Translations under genes and position numbers: made by a program
Shown here: one piece after another, positions 1 to 8,923 of the stretch
Layout of the letters: each line of letters begins with the position of its first letter
How positions within the stretch are numbered: position 1 is the stretch's first letter
Origin: an uncultured beta proteobacterium
GTDB lineage: Bacteria > Pseudomonadota > Gammaproteobacteria > Burkholderiales > Burkholderiaceae_C
Assembly: GCA_903830985.1 (NCBI GenBank)
Contig: CAIKVZ010000128.1
Location: 1-61,926, forward strand
Length of the DNA stretch: 61,926 nucleotides
Direction of reading: 5' to 3'
Notes under the pieces: generated by a model
The model's database searches: none
What the model saw: only the letters and a program-made list of their open reading frames with translations
What the model was told of the DNA's origin: nothing

Positions 1-3000
1 CAGATCCAGTCGCTGACGACGGCCGGAGTGGCCGCACTCAAGACGGCGCAAGTGGCGTCCTTGACGACAGACCAGATCGTGGCCTTGCAGACGAACCAGA
101 TCTCGGCGCTGTCCACAGCGGGCCTGGCCGCGCTGAACACGCAACAAGTGCAGGCGATCGAGACGGTGGACATCGCCTCGCTCACGACGGCCCAAGTGAC
201 CGCGCTCACGACCGCAGGTGTTGCAGCACTCCGTACGGCTCAAGTGGCCGCGTTGACCTCGTCGCAAGTTGGTGCGATCACAACTGCCGGCGTTGCCTCG
301 CTCAGTACGGCGCAGGTGGTGACACTTAACGCTGGTGACATGGCTGCACTGAAAGCAGCCCAGGTCGCAGTGCTGTCCACCGCAGGTGTGGCAGCATTGA
401 GCACAGACCAGTTGCAGGCGCTGACAACATCGGGCATTGCTGCGTTGAAGACGAACCAAGTGACAGTGCTGAGCTCAGATCAAATCGTGGCGCTCACCAC
501 GGATCAGGTGGCGGCTTTGACGACAGCGGGCTTGGTCGCGCTGAGCACGGCGCAGATCGTCGCGATGGAAACGGTCGACTTGGCGGCGTTGACGACGAGG
601 CAGGTGATGGCGCTGACCACCGCGGGCGTGGCTGCGCTGACGACGGCCCAGGTGGCAGCCTTGACGCCGGTACAGGTCAGTGCACTGACGACAGCTGGCC
701 TGGTCGCGTTCAGCACCGGACAGCTGACCGCCATTGGAACTGCAGGTGTGGCAGCCTTGCTGAGCACCCAACTGGCTGCACTGACGACGTCGGAGGTCGT
801 GGCTTTGACTACCGACCAACTGCGGGCGTTGACGCCCACTGCTGTGGCGGCGCTGAAGACCGCACAGGCAGCGGCGCTGACAACAGAACAGATAATTGCC
901 TTGACGACGGCTCAGGTGGCGGCGATCACCACCGTCGATATCGCGGCGCTCGGCACAGACCAGGTGATGGCCTTGAGCACATCGCAGATAGCCGCCCTGC
1001 GAGGGCCCCAAGTGGCGGCCATGACCACGGCAGACCTCGTCGTGCTGCATACGGATAAGGTGGCGGTGATCGGAACGGCCAGCATGGCCGCCTTGATGAC
1101 CACCCAGGTTGTCGCGCTCACGACGGACCAAGTGATGGCGTTGACCACGGCGCAGGTGGCGGCACTTACCGTGGCAGGTGTTGCGGCATTGCGCACAGAC
1201 CAGATGTTAGCCTTGCCGACGTCTAATCTGGCCGCATTAAAGACCGCCCAGGTGGCGGCCCTGAGCAGCGATCAGGTTGTGGCACTGTCTACTGCCAGTG
1301 TTGCGGCACTCACCACCGATCAGGTGCAGGCGCTGACGACTGCCGATATTGCTGGGTTGCTGACCGTTCAGGCGGCAGCCCTGACATCGGCTCAGGTGGT
1401 TGCTTTAACCACGGCTCAGGTGCAGGCGTTGACCACGGCCGGTGTGGCCGCGCTGAGCACTGATCAGGTGGCGGCGCTGGAGACGGTAGATGTCGCGGTG
1501 CTGAAGACTTCTCAACTGGCGGCGTTGACCACGGCCGGCGTTGCGGCTTTGACCACCGATCAGGTCCAAGCGCTGACGACATTGGACATCGAGGCGTTGA
1601 AGACCAGTCAAGTCACGGCGCTCACCACGGCGCAGGTGGCAGCTTTGACGACGGCCCAGATGCAGGCACTGACGACGGCTGGCGTGGCCGCGCTGAGCAA
1701 CGACCAGACTGCTGCCTTGACCACAGACGATGTCGCGGTGCTGAAGACTTCGCAGTTGACTGCCTTGACGACAGCGAGTGTGACTTCCCTGACGACCGAT
1801 CAGGTGCAGGCATTGACGACCGCAGAAATTGCGGCGTTCAGGACGGACCAACTGGTGGCGCTCACCTCGGATCAGATCGTGGCCTTGACGACGGCCCAGG
1901 TGATGGCACTGACAACAGCTGAAGTGGCTTCTCTGAGTACGGCCCAGATCGCCGCCATGGAGCCGATCGATGTTGCAGCACTTAGGACATCTCAGTGGAT
2001 TGCGATGACGACGGCGGGTGTCGCAGCCCTGAGTACGGACCAGGTGCAGGCACTGACACCTGCAGACATCACCACCATGAAGACTGCTCAATTGGCCGCC
2101 CTGACGACGGACCAGATCGGTGCGCTGACCACGGCTCAAGTGACGGCACTGACGACCAGCGAAGTGGCTGCGCTGAGCACGATCCAGGTGACGGCCATCA
2201 GCACGAGAGGCGTGGCCGCGCTGAGCACATCCCAGGTGGCGGCGATTCGTACGGCGGGCGTGGCCGTTTTGAAGACCGCGCAGCTTGCCGCACTGACGAC
2301 GGCTGGGGTAGCGGCCTTGACAACGAACCAGATGATGGCACTGACGAGCGCACAGCTGAATGCCATGCCGACGGCAGGTGTGGCGGCTCTGGGTGCTGCG
2401 CAGTTGGTGGCGATTGGCACGGCCGGGGTCGCAGCATTGAAGACTTCACAAGTGGCGGCGTTGGTGACAGCCGGCGTGGCCGCACTCACGACAGACCAGG
2501 TGCAGGCGTTGAGCACTGCAGATGTCGCGGCCTTGAAGACCACCCAGTTACAGGCACTCACCACAGACCAAATCGTTGCGTTGACGACGGCCCAGGCCAG
2601 TGCCGTGACGACGGCGGGCATGGCGGCGCTGACCACGGACCAGGTGGTGGCGTTGGAAACGGCCGATATCGCTGCGTTGAGGACGGCACAGGTGGCGGCG
2701 CTGACCACGACCGCCGTGGCGACACTCAGTACGGACCAGTTGCTGGCTTTGTCCACTGGGGATATCGCAGCGCTGAAGACCGCCCAGGTGGCGGCTCTCA
2801 CGACTGACCAGATTGTGGCCTTGACGACTGCCCAAGCCAATGCCGTGACGACGGCGGGCATGGCAGCGCTGACCACGGATCAGGTGGTGGCGTTGGAAAC
2901 GGCCGACATCGCTGCGTTGAGGACGGCACAGGTGGCTGCGCTGACCACGTCCGCTGTGGCGACACTCAGCACGGACCAGTTGCTGGCCCTGTCCACTGGG

Positions 3001-5193
3001 GAAATTGCGGCGCTGAAGGCCGCGCAGGTGGCGGCGCTCACCAATGATCAGGTGGCGACTCTTACGACGACGCAGGTGGTGGCGCTGAGCGCGGCGCAGA
3101 TTGTGGCGCTTACCACAGCCCAGGTGAGCTCAATGAGTACGGCCGCGGTCGCAGCGCTCAGGACGGACCAGGTGGCAGCGATTGAAACTGCCGACATTGC
3201 CATGTTGACAAGCTCCCAGGTATCGGCCATGACAACTGCCGGCATCGCGATACTCAGCGCAGACCAGGTGCAGGCGTTGACCACTGCGGATATCGCGGCC
3301 TTGAACACAGACCAGGTGGCAGCCATGACCCCTGATCAGGTGCTTGCATTGACGACTTCCCAGGTGCGGGCCTTGACGACGGCCGGCGTCGCGACCTTGA
3401 GCACCGATCAGGTCGCCGCAATGGAGGCGGTCGATGTCGCGGCGCTGAAGACGGCCCAAGTGGCGGCGTTGGGCACGGCCGGTATTGCGATATTGAGCGC
3501 GGATCAGGTGCAGGCGCTGACGACGGCGGGCATCGCCGCGTTGAAGACGTCGCAGGTGGCCGCCTTGACGCCTGACCAGGTCGTAGCCTTGACGACTGCT
3601 CAGTTCAGGGCATTGAGCACCATTGCCGTGGCAACGTTGAGGTCGGACCAGGTGGCCGCCATGGAAACGGTCGACATCGCGGCGCTGAAGACCAATCAGC
3701 TGGTGGCTCTGAGCACGGCCGGAATTGCGGCGCTGAACGCAGATCAGGTGCAGGCGCTGACGACGGCTGGCATTGCCGCTTTGACGACGGCGCAGATGGC
3801 CGCATTGACGCCTGACCAGGTCGTGGCGTTGACGACCGCCCAGGTCAGGGCATTGAGCACCACTGATGTGGCAACGCTGAGTTCGGACCAGGTGGCGGCG
3901 ATGGAAACGGTCGACATCGCTGCGTTGAAGACAAATCAGGTGGTGGCCCTGAGCACAGCCGGGATTGCGGTGTTGAGCGCGGATCAGGTGCAGGCGCTGA
4001 CGACTGCGGGCATTGCAGCGTTGAACACACTGCAGGTGGTGGCCCTTGGAACGGCGGACGTCGCAGCGCTGAGGACTGCGCAGGTTGTGGCCCTGACCAC
4101 CGACCAGTTGACTGCATTGACAGGGACGCAGGTCATGGCGCTGACCACCAGTCAGACCGCGGCATTGGGCTCAAAGACCTCGTATTTGACCGCTGCCTCG
4201 CCCATCATCCTGGATCTGAATGGCAACGGAGTGAATACGTTGAACGTCACTGCCGGGGTGAAGTTTGACCTGCAGGCCACGGGGCAACCCGTCAACACAG
4301 GCTGGGTGGCGCCTGGGGATGGCCTGCTGGTGCTGGACCGCAACCACGATGGCGTCATCAACGACGGAGCCGAACTGTTTGGCACGTCGACCAGGCTGGC
4401 CAGCGGCGCGACTGCGCCAGATGGTTATGCAGCCCTGCGCGAGTTGGACAGCAACCACGATGGCGTTATCAGCAGCGCTGACACTGTTTATGCCGACTTG
4501 CGGGTATGGGTCGACGCCAACTCCGACGGCTTGAGCCAGGGGGGCGAGTTGAAGACACTGGCGTCGTTGGGGATCACACAGCTTGACCTGCAAGCTACGG
4601 CCGGAACGGCCATGGACAACGGCAATCTGCTGGGACTCATCTCCAGCTATCAAACCGCAGATGGCGCCACGCATGCGGCAGCAGACGTGTGGTTTACCAC
4701 GAAGCCCAGCGTCAGCGCCGCGCCGGATTTTGTCGATCAGACTGCGACGGACAGTGTGGCAGTTGAACAGGCGATAACGGCGCTGGCCGCCATCCCTGCG
4801 GCTGCAGCTTCCAATCCTCTCGTTGCTGCACCAAGTGTGGATCTGATAACTCTGGCGTCGGACCTGATATCTGCCGCGCCGATTCCCGCGAACGGCGATT
4901 TGCGTTCGCGCGTCAGCAGCATGGCGCACGCCATGGGGTCATTTGAAGCCTCGGGCACCGCGGGTGAGACCCTGTTTGCACCGAAACTGGAGGTCGCGAT
5001 CGCGGTCCTGGCGGCACCGACGACCGCTTCTGTGGCCGTGCGCAGCATGGCCGACGTCATGAAGCAGTTTGACGCCAGTGGCAATCTGCTCGGCAGTGCG
5101 ACTGGTGCCGTCGCAACTCCCGGCAAGTCCATGACGCTGCCGGGTTTGCCTGATCCAGTCAGCAACGGTTTCCTGGCGACGGGTGGCAAGTAG
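1..5193 (+). CDS. Giant octapeptide-repeat, type I-secreted surface protein (5' partial)
   Basis: The frame is open from base 1, so the true start lies upstream; 1730 residues are visible. Residues 1-1389 are about 173 tandem octapeptides of the form L-T-T-x-(Q/G/D)-(V/I)-x-A. Residues 1390-1560 form an RTX-associated domain beginning near SPIILDLNGNGV, with three EF-hand/dockerin-like loops (DRNHDG at 1446, DSNHDG at 1483, DANSDG at 1505), so calcium binding is expected. The last 150 residues are Ala/Ser-rich and carry two related motifs (SSMAHAMGSFEASG, RSMADVMKQFDASG). I see no cysteine, as is usual for RTX exoproteins. The type I exporter genes follow directly, so export from an uncleaved C-terminal signal is inferred. 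It may be an S-layer-like protein or an adhesin. The function of the octad array is unknown to me. Confidence 0.85.
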   Translation, partial: QIQSLTTAGVAALKTAQVASLTTDQIVALQTNQISALSTAGLAALNTQQVQAIETVDIASLTTAQVTALTTAGVAALRTAQVAALTSSQVGAITTAGVASLSTAQVVTLNAGDMAALKAAQVAVLSTAGVAALSTDQLQALTTSGIAALKTNQVTVLSSDQIVALTTDQVAALTTAGLVALSTAQIVAMETVDLAALTTRQVMALTTAGVAALTTAQVAALTPVQVSALTTAGLVAFSTGQLTAIGTAGVAALLSTQLAALTTSEVVALTTDQLRALTPTAVAALKTAQAAALTTEQIIALTTAQVAAITTVDIAALGTDQVMALSTSQIAALRGPQVAAMTTADLVVLHTDKVAVIGTASMAALMTTQVVALTTDQVMALTTAQVAALTVAGVAALRTDQMLALPTSNLAALKTAQVAALSSDQVVALSTASVAALTTDQVQALTTADIAGLLTVQAAALTSAQVVALTTAQVQALTTAGVAALSTDQVAALETVDVAVLKTSQLAALTTAGVAALTTDQVQALTTLDIEALKTSQVTALTTAQVAALTTAQMQALTTAGVAALSNDQTAALTTDDVAVLKTSQLTALTTASVTSLTTDQVQALTTAEIAAFRTDQLVALTSDQIVALTTAQVMALTTAEVASLSTAQIAAMEPIDVAALRTSQWIAMTTAGVAALSTDQVQALTPADITTMKTAQLAALTTDQIGALTTAQVTALTTSEVAALSTIQVTAISTRGVAALSTSQVAAIRTAGVAVLKTAQLAALTTAGVAALTTNQMMALTSAQLNAMPTAGVAALGAAQLVAIGTAGVAALKTSQVAALVTAGVAALTTDQVQALSTADVAALKTTQLQALTTDQIVALTTAQASAVTTAGMAALTTDQVVALETADIAALRTAQVAALTTTAVATLSTDQLLALSTGDIAALKTAQVAALTTDQIVALTTAQANAVTTAGMAALTTDQVVALETADIAALRTAQVAALTTSAVATLSTDQLLALSTGEIAALKAAQVAALTNDQVATLTTTQVVALSAAQIVALTTAQVSSMSTAAVAALRTDQVAAIETADIAMLTSSQVSAMTTAGIAILSADQVQALTTADIAALNTDQVAAMTPDQVLALTTSQVRALTTAGVATLSTDQVAAMEAVDVAALKTAQVAALGTAGIAILSADQVQALTTAGIAALKTSQVAALTPDQVVALTTAQFRALSTIAVATLRSDQVAAMETVDIAALKTNQLVALSTAGIAALNADQVQALTTAGIAALTTAQMAALTPDQVVALTTAQVRALSTTDVATLSSDQVAAMETVDIAALKTNQVVALSTAGIAVLSADQVQALTTAGIAALNTLQVVALGTADVAALRTAQVVALTTDQLTALTGTQVMALTTSQTAALGSKTSYLTAASPIILDLNGNGVNTLNVTAGVKFDLQATGQPVNTGWVAPGDGLLVLDRNHDGVINDGAELFGTSTRLASGATAPDGYAALRELDSNHDGVISSADTVYADLRVWVDANSDGLSQGGELKTLASLGITQLDLQATAGTAMDNGNLLGLISSYQTADGATHAAADVWFTTKPSVSAAPDFVDQTATDSVAVEQAITALAAIPAAAASNPLVAAPSVDLITLASDLISAAPIPANGDLRSRVSSMAHAMGSFEASGTAGETLFAPKLEVAIAVLAAPTTASVAVRSMADVMKQFDASGNLLGSATGAVATPGKSMTLPGLPDPVSNGFLATGGK
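2560..3039 (+). repeat. Tandem 240-bp higher-order repeat (two copies)
   Basis: Bases 2560-2799 and 2800-3039 are near-identical blocks of ten octads each. Both contain the same ordered series of unit subtypes, including TTAGMAAL, ETADIAAL and STDQLLAL. This indicates a recent ten-unit duplication within the array. Confidence 0.85.
3568..4047 (+). repeat. Second tandem 240-bp higher-order repeat (two copies)
   Basis: Bases 3568-3807 and 3808-4047 each contain ten octads starting with TPDQVVAL. They share the order of SDQVAAM, ETVDIAAL, KTNQ and ADQVQAL units. The period equals that of the 2560-3039 block, so ten octads seems to be a preferred expansion unit. Confidence 0.85.
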
Positions 5194-5278
5194 ACGGTAC
5201 CCGCAACACGGGTCGGTGGGAGTAAGGCCGTGAATTGGCCTCTATTGATCGGATCGGCTCGGGGGCGGTCATGCTGAA

Positions 5279-7453
5279 ATGGCAAGTACACCGTCAGTAC
5301 TAGCAACCATGGCCGAGAGATTTCCCCACTCCACAATTCAGTGCATCGCCGCGATCGCCCAGCATCATAGATTGCAGGTGAATCCGGAGCGCCTGATCGA
5401 GGATTACGCCTTGGTGGCCGAGGAGCCGACGCCGGCCACTGTGCTGCGCATCGCGTCCGATATTGGACTCAAGGCCAAGCAAGACAAGTTCACCTGGGAA
5501 GGCCTGCAGGCGCAGGGCGGGGTCTTTCCATTGATCGCCCGCATGAACGACGGCAACTGCGTCATCGTCATGGCCGCGTCAACCCAGGGCGAGGGGCAGG
5601 TCGCCATCCTGAACCCTTTGGCGGACAACCCCACAGAAGTTTTGCTGCTTGACCGGCAGAAGTTCTGCAGCCTGTGGCAGGGCGACGTGTTTCTGATGAA
5701 GCGCCTGTTCGCTGTGGCTGAAGAAAGTCAACCCTTCGGTTTTCGCTGGTTCATTCCGGAGATCATGAAGCAGAAAGCGGCACTGCGCGACATTGCGATT
5801 GCCGCCATCGCCATGCATTTCCTGGCACTGGCTTCGCCAATTTTCTTCCAGTTGGTGATCGACAAGGTGTTGGTGCACCAAAGTCTGTCGACTCTGACGG
5901 TGCTGGGCGTGGGCATTGTCATCGCCCTGGTGTTTGACTCGATGTTCGGGTTCTTGCGGCAAATCCTTACGCTTTCCGCCTCCAACAAAATCGATATTCG
6001 GTTGACGCGCCGTACTTTTGCGCACCTGTTGTCGCTGCCCATCGACTATTTCGAGACCACGACGGCAGGGGTCATCACCCGTCACATGCAGCAGGTGGAA
6101 AAAATACGTGCCTTCCTCACCGGACGCATGTTTTTCACGGCACTGGACGCAACATCGCTGCTGATTTTTTTGCCGATTTTGTTCACCTATTCGGTCAAGT
6201 TGGCACTGATAACTCTGGTGTTCACCTTTGCCATCGGCGGTGTGGTGATGGCCATGGTGCCAACCTTTCAGCGGCGTCTGAACGACCTTTACCGCGCCGA
6301 AGGTGAGCGCCAGTCCATGATGGTGGAGACCATACACGGCATGCGAACCGTGAAAGCGCTGGCGATCGAACCCACGCAGCGCCGTCTCTGGGATCAGCGC
6401 TCGGCACAGGCCATCAACATGCATTTCCGCGTGGGGAAAATATCCATTACCGGCAACGCGATCACGGATTTCTTGGGCAAACTGTTGCCCGTGGTCATCA
6501 TCGTCGTGGGTGCGCAGGAGGTGTTCGAACAGACCCTGACCGTCGGCGCGTTGATCGGCTTTCAGATGATCACCGGACGCGTCGTCTCCCCGCTCATTGC
6601 GATCGTTGCATTGGTCAACGAGTATCAGGAAACCGCACTGTCGGTGCGTATGTTGGGTGAGGTCATGAACCGGCCCTCCGAGGGGCGCGCCAGCGCCGGT
6701 GGCTTGCGCCCGGAATTGGCAGGGGAAATTTCCTTTGACAACGTGACATTCAGGTACCCAGGATCCAGCGTCACGGCACTGGACCGAGCCAGTTTCACCA
6801 TCGCGGCCGGCACTGTCGTTGGCATTGTCGGACGCAGCGGCTCCGGCAAGACCACACTGACCAAGCTGATTCAGGGCCTGTACGCCGTACAGGAAGGGGT
6901 CATGCGCTTCGACAGAACCGATGCGCGTGAGATTGAACTGGCGCATATGCGACGGCAAATTGGCGTCGTGCTGCAGGAAAACTTTCTGTTTCGCGGCACC
7001 GTGCGCGAGAACATTTCCGCGGCCAAACCAGAGTCCACCTTCGAGGAAATCGTGGCGGCAGCGGAAGCTTCAGGCGCGGCCGAGTTCATCGAGCGCATGC
7101 CGCAGGGCTACAACACCTTCCTGGAGGAAAACGCCTCCAATCTTTCCGGCGGACAGAAGCAAAGGTTGTCGATTGCGCGGGCCCTGCTGACCAAACCGCG
7201 CATCCTGGTGCTGGACGAAGCAGCCAGCGCTTTGGACCCGGAAAGCGAAGCCATCTTCATCGGCAACCTGTCTCGCATCGCTGTGGGTCGCACCGTCATC
7301 ATGATTTCCCACAGGCTTTCCACGCTGGTGAATGCCGATTCCATTCTGGTCATGCAGCAGGGACGACTGGTGGACAGCGGCAAACACAGCGAATTGCTCA
7401 CGCGCTGCGAAACTTACCAACAGCTATGGAACCAACAGACAAGCCACCTGTGA
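5279..7453 (+). CDS. Type I secretion ABC transporter/permease (HlyB/RtxB type)
   Basis: 724 residues, the usual HlyB length. The N-terminal 130 residues form a C39-like domain. At the place where C39 peptidases have the catalytic Cys there is a Ser near residue 18, so it should bind rather than cut substrate, as in HlyB. Six-helix membrane domain about 150-440. Nucleotide-binding domain about 480-724, with Walker A GRSGSGKT near 518, signature LSGGQKQR near 622, Walker B ILVLDEA and H-loop SHRLST. It lies 85 nt after the giant repeat protein and overlaps the next gene by 28 nt. It should export the upstream protein together with the fusion protein and a TolC-type outer-membrane channel that is not in this window. 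Confidence 0.93.
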   Translation: MASTPSVLATMAERFPHSTIQCIAAIAQHHRLQVNPERLIEDYALVAEEPTPATVLRIASDIGLKAKQDKFTWEGLQAQGGVFPLIARMNDGNCVIVMAASTQGEGQVAILNPLADNPTEVLLLDRQKFCSLWQGDVFLMKRLFAVAEESQPFGFRWFIPEIMKQKAALRDIAIAAIAMHFLALASPIFFQLVIDKVLVHQSLSTLTVLGVGIVIALVFDSMFGFLRQILTLSASNKIDIRLTRRTFAHLLSLPIDYFETTTAGVITRHMQQVEKIRAFLTGRMFFTALDATSLLIFLPILFTYSVKLALITLVFTFAIGGVVMAMVPTFQRRLNDLYRAEGERQSMMVETIHGMRTVKALAIEPTQRRLWDQRSAQAINMHFRVGKISITGNAITDFLGKLLPVVIIVVGAQEVFEQTLTVGALIGFQMITGRVVSPLIAIVALVNEYQETALSVRMLGEVMNRPSEGRASAGGLRPELAGEISFDNVTFRYPGSSVTALDRASFTIAAGTVVGIVGRSGSGKTTLTKLIQGLYAVQEGVMRFDRTDAREIELAHMRRQIGVVLQENFLFRGTVRENISAAKPESTFEEIVAAAEASGAAEFIERMPQGYNTFLEENASNLSGGQKQRLSIARALLTKPRILVLDEAASALDPESEAIFIGNLSRIAVGRTVIMISHRLSTLVNADSILVMQQGRLVDSGKHSELLTRCETYQQLWNQQTSHL

Positions 7454-8805
7454 AGCGTTGGTTCTCCCTGAAAGGCAGAAGCGCCGCCAAGGGAAAGACC
7501 GTCATTGAATACCTGCCGGACGCCGATGAAATCGAGCGCAGCCCGGTGCCGCGCTTCGCCCAGGTGACCATGCATGTCTTGCTGCTGGCTTTTGCTTCTT
7601 TTGGCGTGTGGGCCTGTGTATCCCAACTGGATCAGGTGGTGGTTGCGCAAGGCCGGCTGGTGAATCCGCTGCCGAACGTGGTGGTGCAACCCCTGGAGAC
7701 CTCCATCATCAAGAGCGTTGACGTGCGCACCGGTCAGGTCGTGAAAAAAGGCGATACCCTGGCGACGCTGGATGCGACCTTCATCCAGGCCGACGAATCA
7801 CAACTGCGCTTGCGTCTGGAAAGTCTGGAGACGCAGGTGCTGGGGCTGGGTCGGGAGTTGTCGGGGGAGTCGGGGCAGGGGAAGTTGGCCGTTAGCGCTG
7901 ACGATCAACTGCAGGCCAGTTTGATCGCCGAGCGCAAGGCCAACTACCGGGCGCAGCAGATGAAAATGGGCGAGACCGCGGCCAAGTTGCGCGCCGCGCT
8001 GGCGAGCAATCGACAAGATCAAAAAAATGTTGCTTCCCGTCTGCGCTCGCTGAAAGAAATCGAGGCCATGCAGGAAAAGATGGTCAGCCAGAAGTTCGGC
8101 GCGCCTTTGCAGTTGCTTGAGGCGCAGCAGCGAAGCAAGGAAGTCGAACGAGACCTTGAAATGGTGGGCAGCCGTGAGCAGGAAATCAGGCGCGAACTGG
8201 GCGCTTTCGAGGCGGAAAAAATGGCTTTCGAAAAGGGCTGGCGGCAAAAAACCATGGAAGACTTGCTCTCCGTGTCGCGCGAACGTGACTCGGTCAAGGA
8301 GCAGTTGAATAAGGCCGACAAGCGCGCCAAGCTGGTGACCCTGGTGGCGCCAGTTGACGCCGTTGTGTTGGAAATCGCCAAGTTGTCGCCCGGCTCCATC
8401 GTGAAGGAGGCTGAAACGTTTTTCACGCTGGTTCCACTCAACGTGACGCTTGAAGCCGAGGTCAGCATCGATTCCGTGGACGTTGGTTACATCAAGCTGG
8501 GACATCCCGTGCACTTGAAGATGGACGCCTTTCCCTTTCAAAAGCACGGCACGCTCGAGGCCAAGGTTCGCACCATCAGCGAGGACGCATTTCGGCGCGA
8601 TGCTGCATCCAAGTCGGGGACCGATGCCTACTATTTGAGCCGCATGACCCTGGAAAAGGTCAATCTGAAGAATATGATCGATAGTTCAAGGCTGCTGCCT
8701 GGCATGACGCTTTCGGCTGAGATTGTGGTTGGAAAACGGTCGGTGATTTCTTACTTGGCGTGGCCGCTCACCAAGGGGATGAGCGAAGCTGTTCGGGAGC
8801 CATGA
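7426..8805 (+). CDS. Type I secretion membrane-fusion protein (HlyD family)
   Basis: 459 residues. A short cytosolic N-terminus is followed by one transmembrane helix at about 48-66. A long periplasmic helical hairpin with heptad-like Glu/Arg/Leu segments spans about 120-300, flanked by lipoyl-like halves, with a C-terminal beta-barrel portion to the end. The start ATG lies inside the 3' end of the transporter gene (28-nt overlap), which implies coupled translation. It bridges the inner-membrane ABC transporter and an outer-membrane channel. The specific substrate is inferred from gene order to be the octapeptide-repeat protein. Confidence 0.92.
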   Translation: MEPTDKPPVKRWFSLKGRSAAKGKTVIEYLPDADEIERSPVPRFAQVTMHVLLLAFASFGVWACVSQLDQVVVAQGRLVNPLPNVVVQPLETSIIKSVDVRTGQVVKKGDTLATLDATFIQADESQLRLRLESLETQVLGLGRELSGESGQGKLAVSADDQLQASLIAERKANYRAQQMKMGETAAKLRAALASNRQDQKNVASRLRSLKEIEAMQEKMVSQKFGAPLQLLEAQQRSKEVERDLEMVGSREQEIRRELGAFEAEKMAFEKGWRQKTMEDLLSVSRERDSVKEQLNKADKRAKLVTLVAPVDAVVLEIAKLSPGSIVKEAETFFTLVPLNVTLEAEVSIDSVDVGYIKLGHPVHLKMDAFPFQKHGTLEAKVRTISEDAFRRDAASKSGTDAYYLSRMTLEKVNLKNMIDSSRLLPGMTLSAEIVVGKRSVISYLAWPLTKGMSEAVREP

Positions 8806-8860
8806 GGCAAAATGACGCAGGTTTTCTACCCTTTGTCCTATCGATGGCTGGTGGTTGGCT

Positions 8861-8897
8861 CGTCATTGCGAGGAGCATCGCGACGCGGCAATCCATT
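8861..8897. repeat. REP-like dispersed element, half-copy
   Basis: The block begins CGTCATTGCGAGGAGC and ends GCGGCAATCCAT. It is one arm of the element seen in fuller, inverted form at 18813-18892 and 42976-43083. It lies in the gap between the fusion-protein gene and the GT41 gene and can be misread as the start of the latter. Confidence 0.75.
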
Positions 8898-8923
8898 TTG
8901 GCGATGCACGGAACTGTCAATCT

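Larger units (their letters stand above)
1..4167 (+). repeat. Tandem array of about 173 coding 24-bp units
   Basis: Every 24 bases encode one octapeptide with no break in register from base 1 to 4167. Units differ at the nucleotide level, so the array is old and purified at protein level rather than a fresh slippage product. Position 1 is nearly always Leu, position 3 usually Thr, position 6 Val/Ile/Leu and position 8 Ala. Position 5 switches between Gln, Gly and Asp, giving three unit subtypes. Confidence 0.95.

Noticed and set aside
475-4117. Several antisense frames of 60-250 codons opposite the octad array
   Set aside because: They arise because the 24-bp repeat is open in more than one frame. 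Their translations are repetitive, low-complexity mirror images without any family motif.
1-4167. CRISPR-like array
   Set aside because: Units are contiguous 24-bp codon repeats with no spacers, inside one open frame.
1-4167. TAL-effector-like DNA-binding repeats, because of LTPDQVVAL segments
   Set aside because: Period is 8 residues, not 33-35, there are no variable di-residues in a two-helix repeat, and the protein is a predicted secreted RTX type. The resemblance is local helix-capping sequence.
8855-8923. Upstream start of the GT41 gene at 8855
   Set aside because: The extra 23 codons are the REP-like element CGTCATTGCGAGG read through, a known source of false N-termini.
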